Source of the DNA: Woeseiaceae bacterium
GTDB lineage: Bacteria > Pseudomonadota > Gammaproteobacteria > Steroidobacterales > Woeseiaceae
Assembly (NCBI GenBank): GCA_011772865.1
Contig: WVYQ01000020.1
Location: forward strand, 101,168-165,167
Length of the DNA stretch: 64,000 bases
Reading direction: 5' to 3'
Both the position numbers and the translations under genes were made by a program. This document shows, in pieces, positions 32,839 through 42,629 of the stretch (positions within the stretch are counted from its first letter, which is position 1; every line of letters starts with the position of its first letter). The notes under the pieces were generated by a model, which worked only from the letters and a program-made list of their open reading frames with translations, ran no database searches and was not told the origin of the DNA.

Positions 32839-34125
32839 CTACTTCCATTTCCACTGCATGTCGATCATCAGGCGGTTGTAGTCGCTCTTGTTGCCCGTGG
32901 CCAGGTCGACCTCGTTGATGAAGTACTGCGCCCCAACCGTCCAGCTCTTGCTGATCCCGTAATTGAACTGTAGCCAGTGGCCCCTGCGATCGGTACCACC
33001 ACCACCGAAATCCGAATCAGTGACAAGACCCAGCATCGAATCGGCCTCCTTGTCGGCATAGTAGTAGGTGAACTGGATCTGGCCGCGATCCCTGGTCTGG
33101 CCGATCTTGGTACCAACCGACCACCCGGTGTTGTTGTCGGAAGCGTCGCTGTTGTTCACGTAGTCCAGGAACACGAGCATTGGCCAGTCGCCGACGTCAA
33201 ACGACGCTTCAGCGAATACCTGGGTCAGGTCGTAATCGTACAGGTAGACGCAGGTTTCATCCGGCGTTGTGCCGCAAGGGAGCCCGCTCTCTTCGACGGC
33301 GGTGTTGCCGAAGAAGTCGCCCGGATCTGTCGGGTCGCCAAAAGTGGTCGTGTTGCCCGCGGTCGGAATCGAGTAATAACCGATGCCGCCAGTCAGCTTC
33401 ACATCGCCCAGGTTGCCCGTCGCACCGAACTGGCCGCCAAATGCGAACATGTCGTTGCTCTTTCGGGTATCGCTTTCCAAAAATGAGCCGATCGCGTTGA
33501 CGAAGAACCAGTCGCGCTTGTAATTGAGTGCCAGGCCTTCCGGCGTCCAGTCCCCATCCCAGGTAAACGGCTGACCGCCCACTCGCGTCAATGGATTCTT
33601 GAATTTGCCACCGATGACGTGCAGGCCGTCGGTTACCTCCCAATCGGCGTAAGCAAGATTGAGCACAATGCTCTTCGATGATCCGCCGCCACCCAGTGTC
33701 TGGTTGGTCGATACCGGATCATCGCCACCTGTTGCCAGGCCGAACCCGACCTCAACGTCGTCGGACACCTGCGCTTTGATATTGGTGCGGGCGCGAATGC
33801 GATTGCGATTGCGAGTCGAACTTCCCTCGGGATCGATCCATTCGTAGCGGTAGCGGAAATCCCCGTCCAGCACGATGCGATCAGACCAGCTTTCGGATGC
33901 TGCCGGCATATCTGCGACTGTCATTTCGACATCTGCAATCGCTGTCGCTGATTTTTCCTGCGCCTGTCGCAACTCGGCGTTTTCAGCAGCGAGCTCCTCG
34001 AGCCGCTGGGAAAGTGTCGCCAGTTGCGAGCGAAGCTCCTGGATATCTTCATCGCTGACTGCAGCAGGCGCCGCAGATGGAAAGATCAGGCTGGCGACGA
34101 AGATCAGGGGGAGAAAATGTTTCAT
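32839..34125 (-). CDS. Putative outer-membrane porin (Porin_5-like), coiled-coil N-terminus
   Basis: Signal peptide, DIQELRSQLATLSQRLEELAAENAELRQ coiled coil, amphipathic beta-strand-rich body ending in aromatic MQWKWK. Confidence 0.8.
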   Translation of the reverse strand: MKHFLPLIFVASLIFPSAAPAAVSDEDIQELRSQLATLSQRLEELAAENAELRQAQEKSATAIADVEMTVADMPAASESWSDRIVLDGDFRYRYEWIDPEGSSTRNRNRIRARTNIKAQVSDDVEVGFGLATGGDDPVSTNQTLGGGGSSKSIVLNLAYADWEVTDGLHVIGGKFKNPLTRVGGQPFTWDGDWTPEGLALNYKRDWFFVNAIGSFLESDTRKSNDMFAFGGQFGATGNLGDVKLTGGIGYYSIPTAGNTTTFGDPTDPGDFFGNTAVEESGLPCGTTPDETCVYLYDYDLTQVFAEASFDVGDWPMLVFLDYVNNSDASDNNTGWSVGTKIGQTRDRGQIQFTYYYADKEADSMLGLVTDSDFGGGGTDRRGHWLQFNYGISKSWTVGAQYFINEVDLATGNKSDYNRLMIDMQWKWK

Positions 34126-34184
34126 GTGAGTGCGCCTGTTGTTATAAAAAATGTTAGCGGCAAGTTACCGCCGGGCTGTGTCCC

Positions 34185-34217
34185 TTCTGTGACAGAAATA
34201 TTGCACTTTTGTGACAA
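34185..34217 (-). promoter_or_regulatory. Three-half-site Pho-box array upstream of porin-phoU
   Basis: Minus strand TTGTCACAAAA-GTGCAATATTT-CTGTCACAGAA: three consecutive 11-bp units resembling CTGTCAT+4 AT-rich. Confidence 0.8.
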
Positions 34218-34256
34218 CACCACAGTACTGATAACGCACTGCGGAGAAAGGTTTTT

Positions 34257-35576
34257 CTAGTTTTGGCCGCCGCTGGCCAGCGGCGCTGGCGGTTCCGCGT
34301 CGACGCGCTGCGGCGGAAAGTGACAACAAAAGACCGATCCCGCGCCGAGCTCGCTTTCGATACGGAGTTCGGCCTCGTGGCGCCCGAGCACGTGCTTGAC
34401 GATGGCGAGTCCGAGACCGACCCCGCCGTCCTCCCGGGCCCTGCCACGATCCACGCGGAAAAAACGCTCTGTAAGGCGCGGAATGTGCTCTTCGGCAATG
34501 CCCTCGCCCGTATCGGCCACGATGAGGTCCGCGCCGTCCGAACCGGACCGCCACGCGAGTGTTATTTTGCCGTCCGCGGGCGTGTGGCGGATCGCGTTAG
34601 ACAAGAGATTGGTGACCACGGAATCAATTTCGCCGGCATTGCCGCGCAATTGAGCCGCGGACTCCACCTCGACGCTAATGTCCGCAACACCCGCCTGTCC
34701 TGCAAAAGCTTTGCGGGCGCTGGCAAGCAACGGGGCTATATCGACCGTTTTCTCAATGCTGGCGTGTCCCGCCCCCTCGAGACGGGAAAGCTCGAGCAAC
34801 TCGGCGACGATATGCGTCATACGCTTCGCCTGCTCTCGCATTCGCTTCACCGGCTGAGTCCAGGTTGAAACCACTTGCTTGTCTTCCGCCATCGAGTCCA
34901 GGTAACCCGATATCACGGTCAGGGGCGAGCGCAATTCATGCGACGCATTCGCAACAAAGTCGCGCCGCATGCGATTCAGCTCGATGCGCTCCGTTACATC
35001 GCGCAGCAATAACAACTTCTGGTCAACACCGTAAGGAACAACACGGCAATTGAGCCAGCCGTTGTCAGTTACTGGTGACGGGATATCGACGGTTAATGTC
35101 GCATCGTTCGCGTCGAGTAATCTCGTAATTTCCGGGTCGCGCAGAATATTCTCGACTCGTTGCCCGCGATCCTTCTTGCGTTTCAAACCTGCAAGCGCCT
35201 TTGCCGCTCTGTTGCAGAGAACAATTTCATTGTCATCGTCGATAATGACGGCACCATCCGGCATCGCATTGGTCGAGTTGCGGATTTCCTTGAGAACCTG
35301 GCGGTGTAACTTCTTGTAACGCGACCCACGCTCGTGCTCATAGTTGAATCGAGCAAACATCTGCGGCCAGATGCCCTCCCCGTAACGAAATTTATCGAAG
35401 TCGCCGGTGTTCAGTGCTCGATTGAAATACAGCATCTGGCGGACCTGCCATATCAGTGCCAGGAAGGCGGCAACCAGGAACCCGAGCAACGGTTCTCCAT
35501 ATATCCAGCCGATCATTGCCCCGGCGGCGAGAAACACGGCAAGACCTGCCAGGAATTTTCGGCTGGAACCGAGCAC
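34257..35576 (-). CDS. phoR: Phosphate regulon sensor histidine kinase PhoR
   Basis: FVANASHELRSPLTVISGYLD H-box, PAS region, N-terminal TMs, GVGLGLAIVKHVL; GTG start overlaps phoB TAG. Confidence 0.93.
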   Translation of the reverse strand: MLGSSRKFLAGLAVFLAAGAMIGWIYGEPLLGFLVAAFLALIWQVRQMLYFNRALNTGDFDKFRYGEGIWPQMFARFNYEHERGSRYKKLHRQVLKEIRNSTNAMPDGAVIIDDDNEIVLCNRAAKALAGLKRKKDRGQRVENILRDPEITRLLDANDATLTVDIPSPVTDNGWLNCRVVPYGVDQKLLLLRDVTERIELNRMRRDFVANASHELRSPLTVISGYLDSMAEDKQVVSTWTQPVKRMREQAKRMTHIVAELLELSRLEGAGHASIEKTVDIAPLLASARKAFAGQAGVADISVEVESAAQLRGNAGEIDSVVTNLLSNAIRHTPADGKITLAWRSGSDGADLIVADTGEGIAEEHIPRLTERFFRVDRGRAREDGGVGLGLAIVKHVLGRHEAELRIESELGAGSVFCCHFPPQRVDAEPPAPLASGGQN

Positions 35577-36268
35577 TATTTTTCGCGGTTTGAGAAGCGG
35601 TAACCTGCCCCGCGCACCGTCTGAATATAGTCGTCCGCGGCCTCGTCGGCCAGAGCCTTGCGCAGTCGGCGCACGTGGACGTCGACCGTGCGCTCCTCGA
35701 CGTATACGTTCGCTCCCCAGACCCTGTCGAGCAACTGCGAACGACTGTACACACGGTCCGGGTGTGTCATCAGGAACTTGAGCAGTCGGTACTCGGTCGG
35801 CCCGAGCCGTATTTCATTGCCATTGGCGCTGACCCGATGGCCGGCCGTATCCAGCGAAAGCACGCCCGAGCTCACCGTCTCGTCGTTGTCCGCACCCGCG
35901 CGCCGCAAAACGGCCTGGATTCGCGCCACGAGTTCGCGCGGGGAGAACGGCTTCGTAATGTAATCGTCGGCGCCACTGTCCAGACCGGAGACTTTGTCAT
36001 ACTCATCTGCCCGCGCCGTCAGCATGATGATAGCGATGTCATCGTTTTCCTTGTCCCGTTTGAGCATACGGGTCAGTTCGAGCCCGCTCATGTCGGGCAG
36101 CATCCAGTCGATCAGGGCCAGATCAGGCCGCTCGTCGACCAGTAATTCGCGCGCAACCTTGCAGTCGCCGGCTTCGAGCGTTTCGAATCCGGCGCGCGAC
36201 AGGTGAAAAACGATCATCTCCCGAATTGGTGCTTCGTCTTCGACGACCAGAATCTTGTTTGCTGCCAT
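35576..36268 (-). CDS. phoB: Phosphate regulon response regulator PhoB
   Basis: MAANKILVVEDEAPIREMI...; SGADDYITKPFSPRELVARI; winged helix YRLLKFLMTHPDRVYSRSQLLDRVWG. Confidence 0.94.
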   Translation of the reverse strand: MAANKILVVEDEAPIREMIVFHLSRAGFETLEAGDCKVARELLVDERPDLALIDWMLPDMSGLELTRMLKRDKENDDIAIIMLTARADEYDKVSGLDSGADDYITKPFSPRELVARIQAVLRRAGADNDETVSSGVLSLDTAGHRVSANGNEIRLGPTEYRLLKFLMTHPDRVYSRSQLLDRVWGANVYVEERTVDVHVRRLRKALADEAADDYIQTVRGAGYRFSNREK

Positions 36269-36318
36269 ACGGAACCCTCGTGGGGGCCGGTTTGCCACAG
36301 CGCGGCATTACATCAACA

Positions 36319-36340
36319 CTATATTACAGTTCTGTTACGT
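36319..36340 (-). promoter_or_regulatory. Pho-box-like element upstream of phoB (autoregulation candidate)
   Basis: Minus strand ACGTAACAGAA-CTGTAATATAG, 11-bp periodic half-sites. Confidence 0.6.
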
Positions 36341-37030
36341 CGAGGCCGGGGGTTTCTGGGCAACCTTCTGGCGCAAATACGCCGGCTGGACTTCTCGAGG
36401 CTCGATTCCATGCCCCGCCTCGAGGCCCGCGGCGCCGAGTCCCAGCAGGTCCCGCGCGCGCGGGTGCACAATATCGAGAACCCTGGTAACCCGGTCACGG
36501 TTTTCCACCAGGAGTTCCGGATAACGTTGCCAGCCATATCCAGCCGCGACGCGGCCGCCCGAAGTCTCAGAATCCAGCTCCTCGATGACCGACAAGCCAT
36601 GCAGGCGTTCCGGCAGCCGGTCCTTCACCGCACCATCGGGACCCGGCCCGTACACGCCCAGGTAGACCTCGTTCATGTGAGCGTCTTGTGCAACGACCAC
36701 CTCGTCCGCCTCATGGTCGGCAAGTGCGCGCGCCGCGACCGCGGCCATCGACGAGACAGGAACGATCTGAAGAGATGCGCCATAGGCGAGGCCCTGCGCG
36801 ACCGATGCCGCGATGCGCATCCCGATGAAGGAACCGGGGCCGTTCCCGAGCACAATTGCATCGAGATCGCCCAGGGATGCTTCGGATTCCCGTAGCAGCG
36901 ATTCGATCATCGGCAACAGCAGGCGTGTGTGTTCTCGTGGTTGTTCCTCGTGCTGGTCGATGATCTTGTCGTCGATCTGCAATGCGACCGAGCACGCGAC
37001 AGACGATGTATCGAGAGCCAGAAGCTTCAC
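36335..37030 (-). CDS. tsaB: tRNA threonylcarbamoyladenosine biosynthesis protein TsaB
   Basis: MKLLALDTSSVACSVAL; GNGPGSFIGMRIAASVAQGLA. Confidence 0.94.
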   Translation of the reverse strand: MKLLALDTSSVACSVALQIDDKIIDQHEEQPREHTRLLLPMIESLLRESEASLGDLDAIVLGNGPGSFIGMRIAASVAQGLAYGASLQIVPVSSMAAVAARALADHEADEVVVAQDAHMNEVYLGVYGPGPDGAVKDRLPERLHGLSVIEELDSETSGGRVAAGYGWQRYPELLVENRDRVTRVLDIVHPRARDLLGLGAAGLEAGHGIEPREVQPAYLRQKVAQKPPAST

Positions 37031-38946
37031 GCAACGGCCCCTTCACGCTCGTGGCCGGAAAGAAAATCGCCAACCTGATCCTGTGACGATGTCACGGCCA
37101 TCGGCTCCAGACTTCTGAGGAACGTCCGGCCGTAGCTCTTGGTGCCCAGCCGCGGATCGCAGAGCACGATGACACCGTAGTCGCTCTGGTCACGGAGTAG
37201 CCGGCCGGCTCCCTGCTTGAGAGCGAGAACCGCCTGTGGGAGCTGATGTTCCGTAAACCCGTTGCCGCCCTCGCGCCGAATGAACTCGAGTCTTGCCATC
37301 ATCAGCGGATCCGCCGGCGACGCGAATGGCAGCTTGTCGATGACGACCACGGTCAATGCCCGACCCCGCACATCGACGCCTTCCCAGAAGCTGCCCGTGC
37401 CGAGCAAAACGGCACTGCCGGCATCCCGAAACCGGCGCAGCAGGTCGTCTCTGGGTGCGCTGCCCTGCACGAGCAGCTGGCGCCCGCCCAGGCTCTTTTT
37501 GTTCTTGCGACACCACTTGGCGGCGGCGTTCAAAGCTCGATGACTCGTGAACAGGCAAAACATGCCGCCTGACGTCATGTCGAGCAGCGGCACGACAGCC
37601 TCGAGCACGGACTCGGTATGAGCCGGATCGGAAGGCTGCGGCAAATCGGGAGGCAGGTAGACGAGCCCGTTGTTGTCGACGGCGTAAGGACTCGGGAACG
37701 TCAGGCCCGTCACGTCGCCGAGACCCATGCGGCTTGCGAAATGAGAAAAGTCTTCCCCGACCGCCAGGGTAGCGGACGTAAAGACCCATGCCTGGTGCCC
37801 GGTATCGATCAGGCCGTGAAGGGTCGCCGACACGTCGAGCGGCGTCAGGTTGATCCGCAGGCTGCGCGGGTTGATTTCGATCCAGCGCAGTCCGTCCCAC
37901 GCATCATCGACAGCCACCAGCGCCAGGCGCTCGGACATCCCGATCAATTGCTCGTGGAGCTTCTCCAGTTCGAGCGATCCGCCGGCAATCTCGGCCAGTG
38001 CCGTAATCAGCTCGCCGAGGGCCAGGCGCAACGCGTCCAGTGGTTTGCGCAGCGTATCGATGTGCTCGGCGAGCTGGTGCCGGCCCTCCTGCCTCGGTGC
38101 CTCGGCACGCAATACGCGAGCCGCCGTCTGCAGGGCGTCAATCCGCCGCTGGAGTTCGGGTTGCTGGAACGGCACGGCCTCGACCCGGACTTCGTCGATC
38201 ACCCGCTCGAGTTCCCGGGAGCCGAAACCAACCCCGAAGAACTGCACGGCCAGGTCCGGGATCTGGTGCGCCTCGTCGACGATGATGGCTTCGGCGCCGG
38301 GCAGAAACTCGACGAAGCCCTCTTCCTTCATTGCGAGATCCGCGAGCAACAGGTGGTGATTGACGACGACGAGATCCGCGTCCTGGGCGGCGCGCCGCGC
38401 CTTGACGACATGGCAGTCGGACCAGGCCGGGCATTTTTGACCGAGGCAGTTGTCGACCGTGGACGTGACGAGCGGCCAGACGCGAGAATCCTCGGCGACC
38501 TCGGTCAGTTCTGCCTTGTCGCCCGATGTCGTGCGGTGGCGCCATTCGCGCACGGCGTTGAGATCCTCGAGAAGCGTATCGCTAACCTCCGCCACGTGAT
38601 CGAGGCGTTCCAGGCAGAGATAGTTGGCGCGCCCCTTGAGCAAAGCCGTCGCGACGGGGCGGCCGATCGCTTTGCCGATCAGCGGCAGGTCCCGATGATA
38701 CAGCTGGTCCTGCAGTGCCTTGGTTCCCGTCGAAATAATCGTTCTGCGGCCGCTCTGCAAGGCTGGCAGCAGATAGGCAAACGTCTTGCCCGTGCCTGTG
38801 CCCGCTTCGACGACGAGCTTGCCGAGTCCGGCGATGGTCTCGGTGACAGCCTCGGCCATCCACGCCTGGCCGGCACGCGGCTGAAAGCCCGGCAGATACT
38901 GCTTCAGCGGGCTGTTTTCGCCAAAAAATTCGGAGAGGTCGGTCAC
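37027..38946 (-). CDS. DinG/YoaA-family ATP-dependent DNA helicase
   Basis: VVEAGTGTGKTFAYLLPAL Walker A; VDEAH box; C..C..C Fe-S spacing (CLGQKCPAWSDC); GSFWEGVDVRG. Confidence 0.92.
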   Translation of the reverse strand: MTDLSEFFGENSPLKQYLPGFQPRAGQAWMAEAVTETIAGLGKLVVEAGTGTGKTFAYLLPALQSGRRTIISTGTKALQDQLYHRDLPLIGKAIGRPVATALLKGRANYLCLERLDHVAEVSDTLLEDLNAVREWRHRTTSGDKAELTEVAEDSRVWPLVTSTVDNCLGQKCPAWSDCHVVKARRAAQDADLVVVNHHLLLADLAMKEEGFVEFLPGAEAIIVDEAHQIPDLAVQFFGVGFGSRELERVIDEVRVEAVPFQQPELQRRIDALQTAARVLRAEAPRQEGRHQLAEHIDTLRKPLDALRLALGELITALAEIAGGSLELEKLHEQLIGMSERLALVAVDDAWDGLRWIEINPRSLRINLTPLDVSATLHGLIDTGHQAWVFTSATLAVGEDFSHFASRMGLGDVTGLTFPSPYAVDNNGLVYLPPDLPQPSDPAHTESVLEAVVPLLDMTSGGMFCLFTSHRALNAAAKWCRKNKKSLGGRQLLVQGSAPRDDLLRRFRDAGSAVLLGTGSFWEGVDVRGRALTVVVIDKLPFASPADPLMMARLEFIRREGGNGFTEHQLPQAVLALKQGAGRLLRDQSDYGVIVLCDPRLGTKSYGRTFLRSLEPMAVTSSQDQVGDFLSGHEREGAVA

Positions 38947-39088
38947 TGGCCAATGGTTACACGGATACCTACCGTTGCACAGATCCGGATACGGAAATTA
39001 CGTGCTGATTATCTGGCCGCAACCCGTATAATTGCCGCCCCTACAGAAATGTAGTTTTAAGCACACAGCGACACAGAGATCCTTTACG

Positions 39089-40840
39089 ATGACAACCAAG
39101 CTTTCGGCCCTGCAGCGCTGGGTGGACGAGGTCGCCGCCCGCACTCAACCCGAGACGATTCATTGGTGCACCGGCTCCGACGACGAATACCAGCAGCTCG
39201 TCGACCTGATGGTCGAGGACGGCACGCTATCGCCTCTGAATCAGGAGACCTACCCAAACTGCTATCTGCACTTGTCCGATCCGACGGACGTGGCTCGCGT
39301 CGAGCACCTGACCTATGTCTGCACCGAGGAACCGGATGACGCCGGGCCGAACAACAACTGGATGAGCCCCGCCGACGGGCACGCCAGGGTCGACGCGCTT
39401 TTCGACGGCGCGATGCAAGGCCGGACGATGTACGTCATTCCCTACTGCATGGGTCCGATCACGTCGCCCTACTCGCGCTGCGGTGTCGAAATCACGGACA
39501 GCCCCTATGTTGTTGTCAACATGAAGCTGATGACGCGCATGGGCAGCGCCGCGCTCGAGCGCATCGAGCGAGACGGCAAATTTGTCCGCGGGCTGCACTC
39601 GACGGGCGACCTCGACCCGGAACGCCGCTTCATCATGCATTTTCCCGACGAGCTCTATATCAAGAGCATCGGCTCGGGTTACGGAGGCAATGCCCTGCTC
39701 GGCAAGAAGTGCCACGCGCTGCGCATCGCAAGCTGGCAGGCCCGCAGCGAAGGCTGGATGGCCGAGCATATGCTGATCATGGGCATAGAGAACCCGGAAG
39801 GCGAGACGCACTACATCGCCTGCGCATTCCCATCCGCTTGCGGCAAGACCAACCTCGCGATGCTCATCCCGCCGCATTCGATGCCTGGCTGGAAGATCCA
39901 CACGCTGGGAGATGACATCGCGTGGCTGCACTTCGATGATGACGGCTGCCTGCGCGCCATCAATCCCGAGTCGGGCTATTTCGGCGTCGTTCCCGGCACC
40001 AACGAAGAAACGAACAAGAACGCGTACGACATGATCACGCGCGACACGATCTTCACGAACGTCGCACGGACCGAGGACAACGAACCGTGGTGGGAAGGCA
40101 AGGCTGACGGCAAACCGGCATACGACTGGCGCGGCCAGCCCTACGACCCGTCGCAGGGAAAAGCGGCGCATCCCAATTCGCGCTTCACGGTAGCAGCGAC
40201 GAACAACCCGAGTTATTCGGAGCTCGCCGATGCTCCGGAAGGCGTTCCGATATCGGCGATCGTATTCGGCGGGCGCCGCAAGCGTCTCGCGCCGCTCGTT
40301 TACGAAGCGAGGGACTGGAAGCACGGGGTGCTCGTCGGCGCCAGCGCCGGTTCCGAGACGACAGCGGCCGCCATCGGCGAAGTCGGCGTCATTCGACGCG
40401 ACCCGATGGCGATGAAGCCTTTCTGCGGCTACAACTTCGGCGATTACTGGCGCCATTGGCTGTCACTCGAGGAAAGGAGCGACAAGCTGCCGAAAATCTT
40501 CCACGTCAACTGGTTCCGGCAAGACGACGACGGCAACTTCCTGTGGCCCGGTTTCGGCGAAAACCTCAGAGTTCTCAAATGGATCATCGACCGCTGCGAA
40601 GACCGCGTCGGCGCGCGCGAGACGCCCATCGGCTACCTGCCCGAGCCGGACGACATCGATACTGCGGAACTCGACATCAGCGCAGAGACGATGCGTGTAT
40701 TATCGTCGGTCGATTTAGATCGCTGGCGGATCGAAAACGCTCATTTCGCGACATATCTCGACTCTTTCGGGGAACGCGTACCGCAGGAACTGCGTGACGA
40801 GCACGAACGTGTCGCCAGCGAACTGGACAAAGCGTCCTAG
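39089..40840 (+). CDS. pckG: Phosphoenolpyruvate carboxykinase (GTP)
   Basis: [20 protein letters not shown] kinase loop; [10 protein letters not shown]; start 39089. Confidence 0.96.
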   Translation: MTTKLSALQRWVDEVAARTQPETIHWCTGSDDEYQQLVDLMVEDGTLSPLNQETYPNCYLHLSDPTDVARVEHLTYVCTEEPDDAGPNNNWMSPADGHARVDALFDGAMQGRTMYVIPYCMGPITSPYSRCGVEITDSPYVVVNMKLMTRMGSAALERIERDGKFVRGLHSTGDLDPERRFIMHFPDELYIKSIGSGYGGNALLGKKCHALRIASWQARSEGWMAEHMLIMGIENPEGETHYIACAFPSACGKTNLAMLIPPHSMPGWKIHTLGDDIAWLHFDDDGCLRAINPESGYFGVVPGTNEETNKNAYDMITRDTIFTNVARTEDNEPWWEGKADGKPAYDWRGQPYDPSQGKAAHPNSRFTVAATNNPSYSELADAPEGVPISAIVFGGRRKRLAPLVYEARDWKHGVLVGASAGSETTAAAIGEVGVIRRDPMAMKPFCGYNFGDYWRHWLSLEERSDKLPKIFHVNWFRQDDDGNFLWPGFGENLRVLKWIIDRCEDRVGARETPIGYLPEPDDIDTAELDISAETMRVLSSVDLDRWRIENAHFATYLDSFGERVPQELRDEHERVASELDKAS

Positions 40841-41737
40841 CTAATCCAGCGCCTTGTAGTGAATGGCCAGCGGCGCGCCGGGCTCTTCGGAACGCCCGAG
40901 CCCGATCGTTCCCTCGCCGCTGATCTCGGTCGAGTCGCGCCGTATGAACGTCTCCTCGCCCTGGATGTTCTGCACGAACGTGCCGTTGGTGCTCTGATCC
41001 ACGAGCACAAACTTGCCGCGCCGCATCTCGACCTTGGCGTGAATCCGTGAAATCAGGTTTCCTTTAATGACGAGATCGTTGTCCTCGGCTCTCCCCATGA
41101 TGACGCTCTTGCGCTTGTCATTGATCTCTATCGACGTGTCGCGAAACGACAGGACAAGCCGGGAGGCCTTGCGATCATGATCCTCCCAACCGATCGTGGG
41201 CAGCATGCTCGTCGCTTCTTCCGGATTCCAGAGCAACTCGTACAAAGCGACTTCGTCGAGTTTGCCGCGTACGGTAGCCACATCGATCTGTCGCGTCTGT
41301 CGCTTCAGTTCGGGACTCATCTTGGCCACGGTGTCGCCGGAAATGATGATTTGCCGAGCCTTCGCCTGGGAGGTCATGCGATTCGCGGTGTGCACGGCTG
41401 CGCCGAAAATGTCGTTCTGTTCCTGGACAACGGGGCCGAAGTGACAGCCGATGCGGATCGACACGGCAATCCGATCGTCCTGCTTGTTGTCGGCCGAAAT
41501 GCGCGACTGCATCATGACCGCCGCACCCATGGCTTCCTCGACGGTAGCAAACGTCGACATGACCTCGTCGCCAATCGTCTTGATGACGGTCCCGTTGTAC
41601 TGGTGAGTCGCGTCTTTCATGACGTCGAGACATTGGGCAACCGTCTCGCTGGCCTTGGTGTCGCCGAACTTGTCGTATAGCTGGGTGCTGCCGACGACGT
41701 CGGCGAACACGATAGCGACTTCAAGGTCTCTTGCCAT
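40841..41737 (-). CDS. Class III adenylate/guanylate cyclase with C-terminal FHA domain
   Basis: VIFADVVGSTQLYDKFGD, VIKTIGDEVMSTF, IFGAAVHTANRM; C-terminal VIMGRAEDNDLVIKGNLISRIHAKVEMRRGKFVLVDQSTNGTFVQ = FHA. Confidence 0.9.
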   Translation of the reverse strand: MARDLEVAIVFADVVGSTQLYDKFGDTKASETVAQCLDVMKDATHQYNGTVIKTIGDEVMSTFATVEEAMGAAVMMQSRISADNKQDDRIAVSIRIGCHFGPVVQEQNDIFGAAVHTANRMTSQAKARQIIISGDTVAKMSPELKRQTRQIDVATVRGKLDEVALYELLWNPEEATSMLPTIGWEDHDRKASRLVLSFRDTSIEINDKRKSVIMGRAEDNDLVIKGNLISRIHAKVEMRRGKFVLVDQSTNGTFVQNIQGEETFIRRDSTEISGEGTIGLGRSEEPGAPLAIHYKALD

Positions 41738-41764
41738 TGCGAGCGTAACTACCTAATTAAGAAA

Positions 41765-42589
41765 CTATTTTTCAGCAACAATATACGCTATCCAGGCGAG
41801 ATCCGCTTCGCCGGTTTGTGACGGCGTGAATTCGCCGTTGCCCTCACCGTCTTCGTCCTCGCCTTCCCAGTACACGGTTACGTTGCGAAAACCCGCTTCA
41901 TGCAACATGTCACGCAATTCCGGTGCCGTGTACAGGCGCCAGGCGTAGCTGAATGCGCGCTTGATCTTCGAGCCATCCGGAAACTTGAAGTGTATGTAGC
42001 ACTGCATGTGGTTCGTGACCGGGTGAAATTTTGCCTGGTGCCAGATATACGTGAATCCGTCGTGCTTCGTTTTTTCTTTGGTTTCCTCGAACGACTCCGG
42101 CCCACCGAACATATCCATGAACAGGATACCGTCGTCCTTGAGTGCGTCGAAGCAACGCCGCATGTACGCGACCATTTGCGCGCGCTCTTCGAATATCCAG
42201 TAGCTGAAGTTGAAAGCTGCAAGGATGTCGACCCGGGGGGTCTCGACGGTCTGCACGTCAGACTCGATAAGACTGACGCGCGCCTGATCTTCGGGCTTGA
42301 GCCGGCCGATGCGATTCTTGCGGCCCCACTCGAGCACGGCCGGGTCGATGTCGACACCAATCGACGAATACTCGGGTCCCTGCTTCGCCCACTCGCAGGC
42401 CAGGCTTGCCGTACCGCAGAAGTCCTCGCGAAAGCTGTGGGCGGTCCGTCCACTCAATTCCCTGAACGTCGTGCTCAGGAAGTTGACCTCGTTCTCGACG
42501 TTCTGTACCGACTCCTCGTACAGCTCGTGGATATCGGCCTGCTCGGCCATCGTCGGCCCTTTCTGTTTCTTGGATGATTTGGCGCCCAT
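41765..42589 (-). CDS. Class I SAM-dependent methyltransferase
   Basis: SFREDFCGTASLACEWAKQGPEYSSIGVDIDPAVLEWG motif I; start probably MGAKSSKKQKG at 42589. Confidence 0.85.
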   Translation of the reverse strand: MGAKSSKKQKGPTMAEQADIHELYEESVQNVENEVNFLSTTFRELSGRTAHSFREDFCGTASLACEWAKQGPEYSSIGVDIDPAVLEWGRKNRIGRLKPEDQARVSLIESDVQTVETPRVDILAAFNFSYWIFEERAQMVAYMRRCFDALKDDGILFMDMFGGPESFEETKEKTKHDGFTYIWHQAKFHPVTNHMQCYIHFKFPDGSKIKRAFSYAWRLYTAPELRDMLHEAGFRNVTVYWEGEDEDGEGNGEFTPSQTGEADLAWIAYIVAEK

Positions 42590-42629
42590 GTGTAGCCCTT
42601 CGCTCCTGCGATGATTGGAGTGGGCAATT

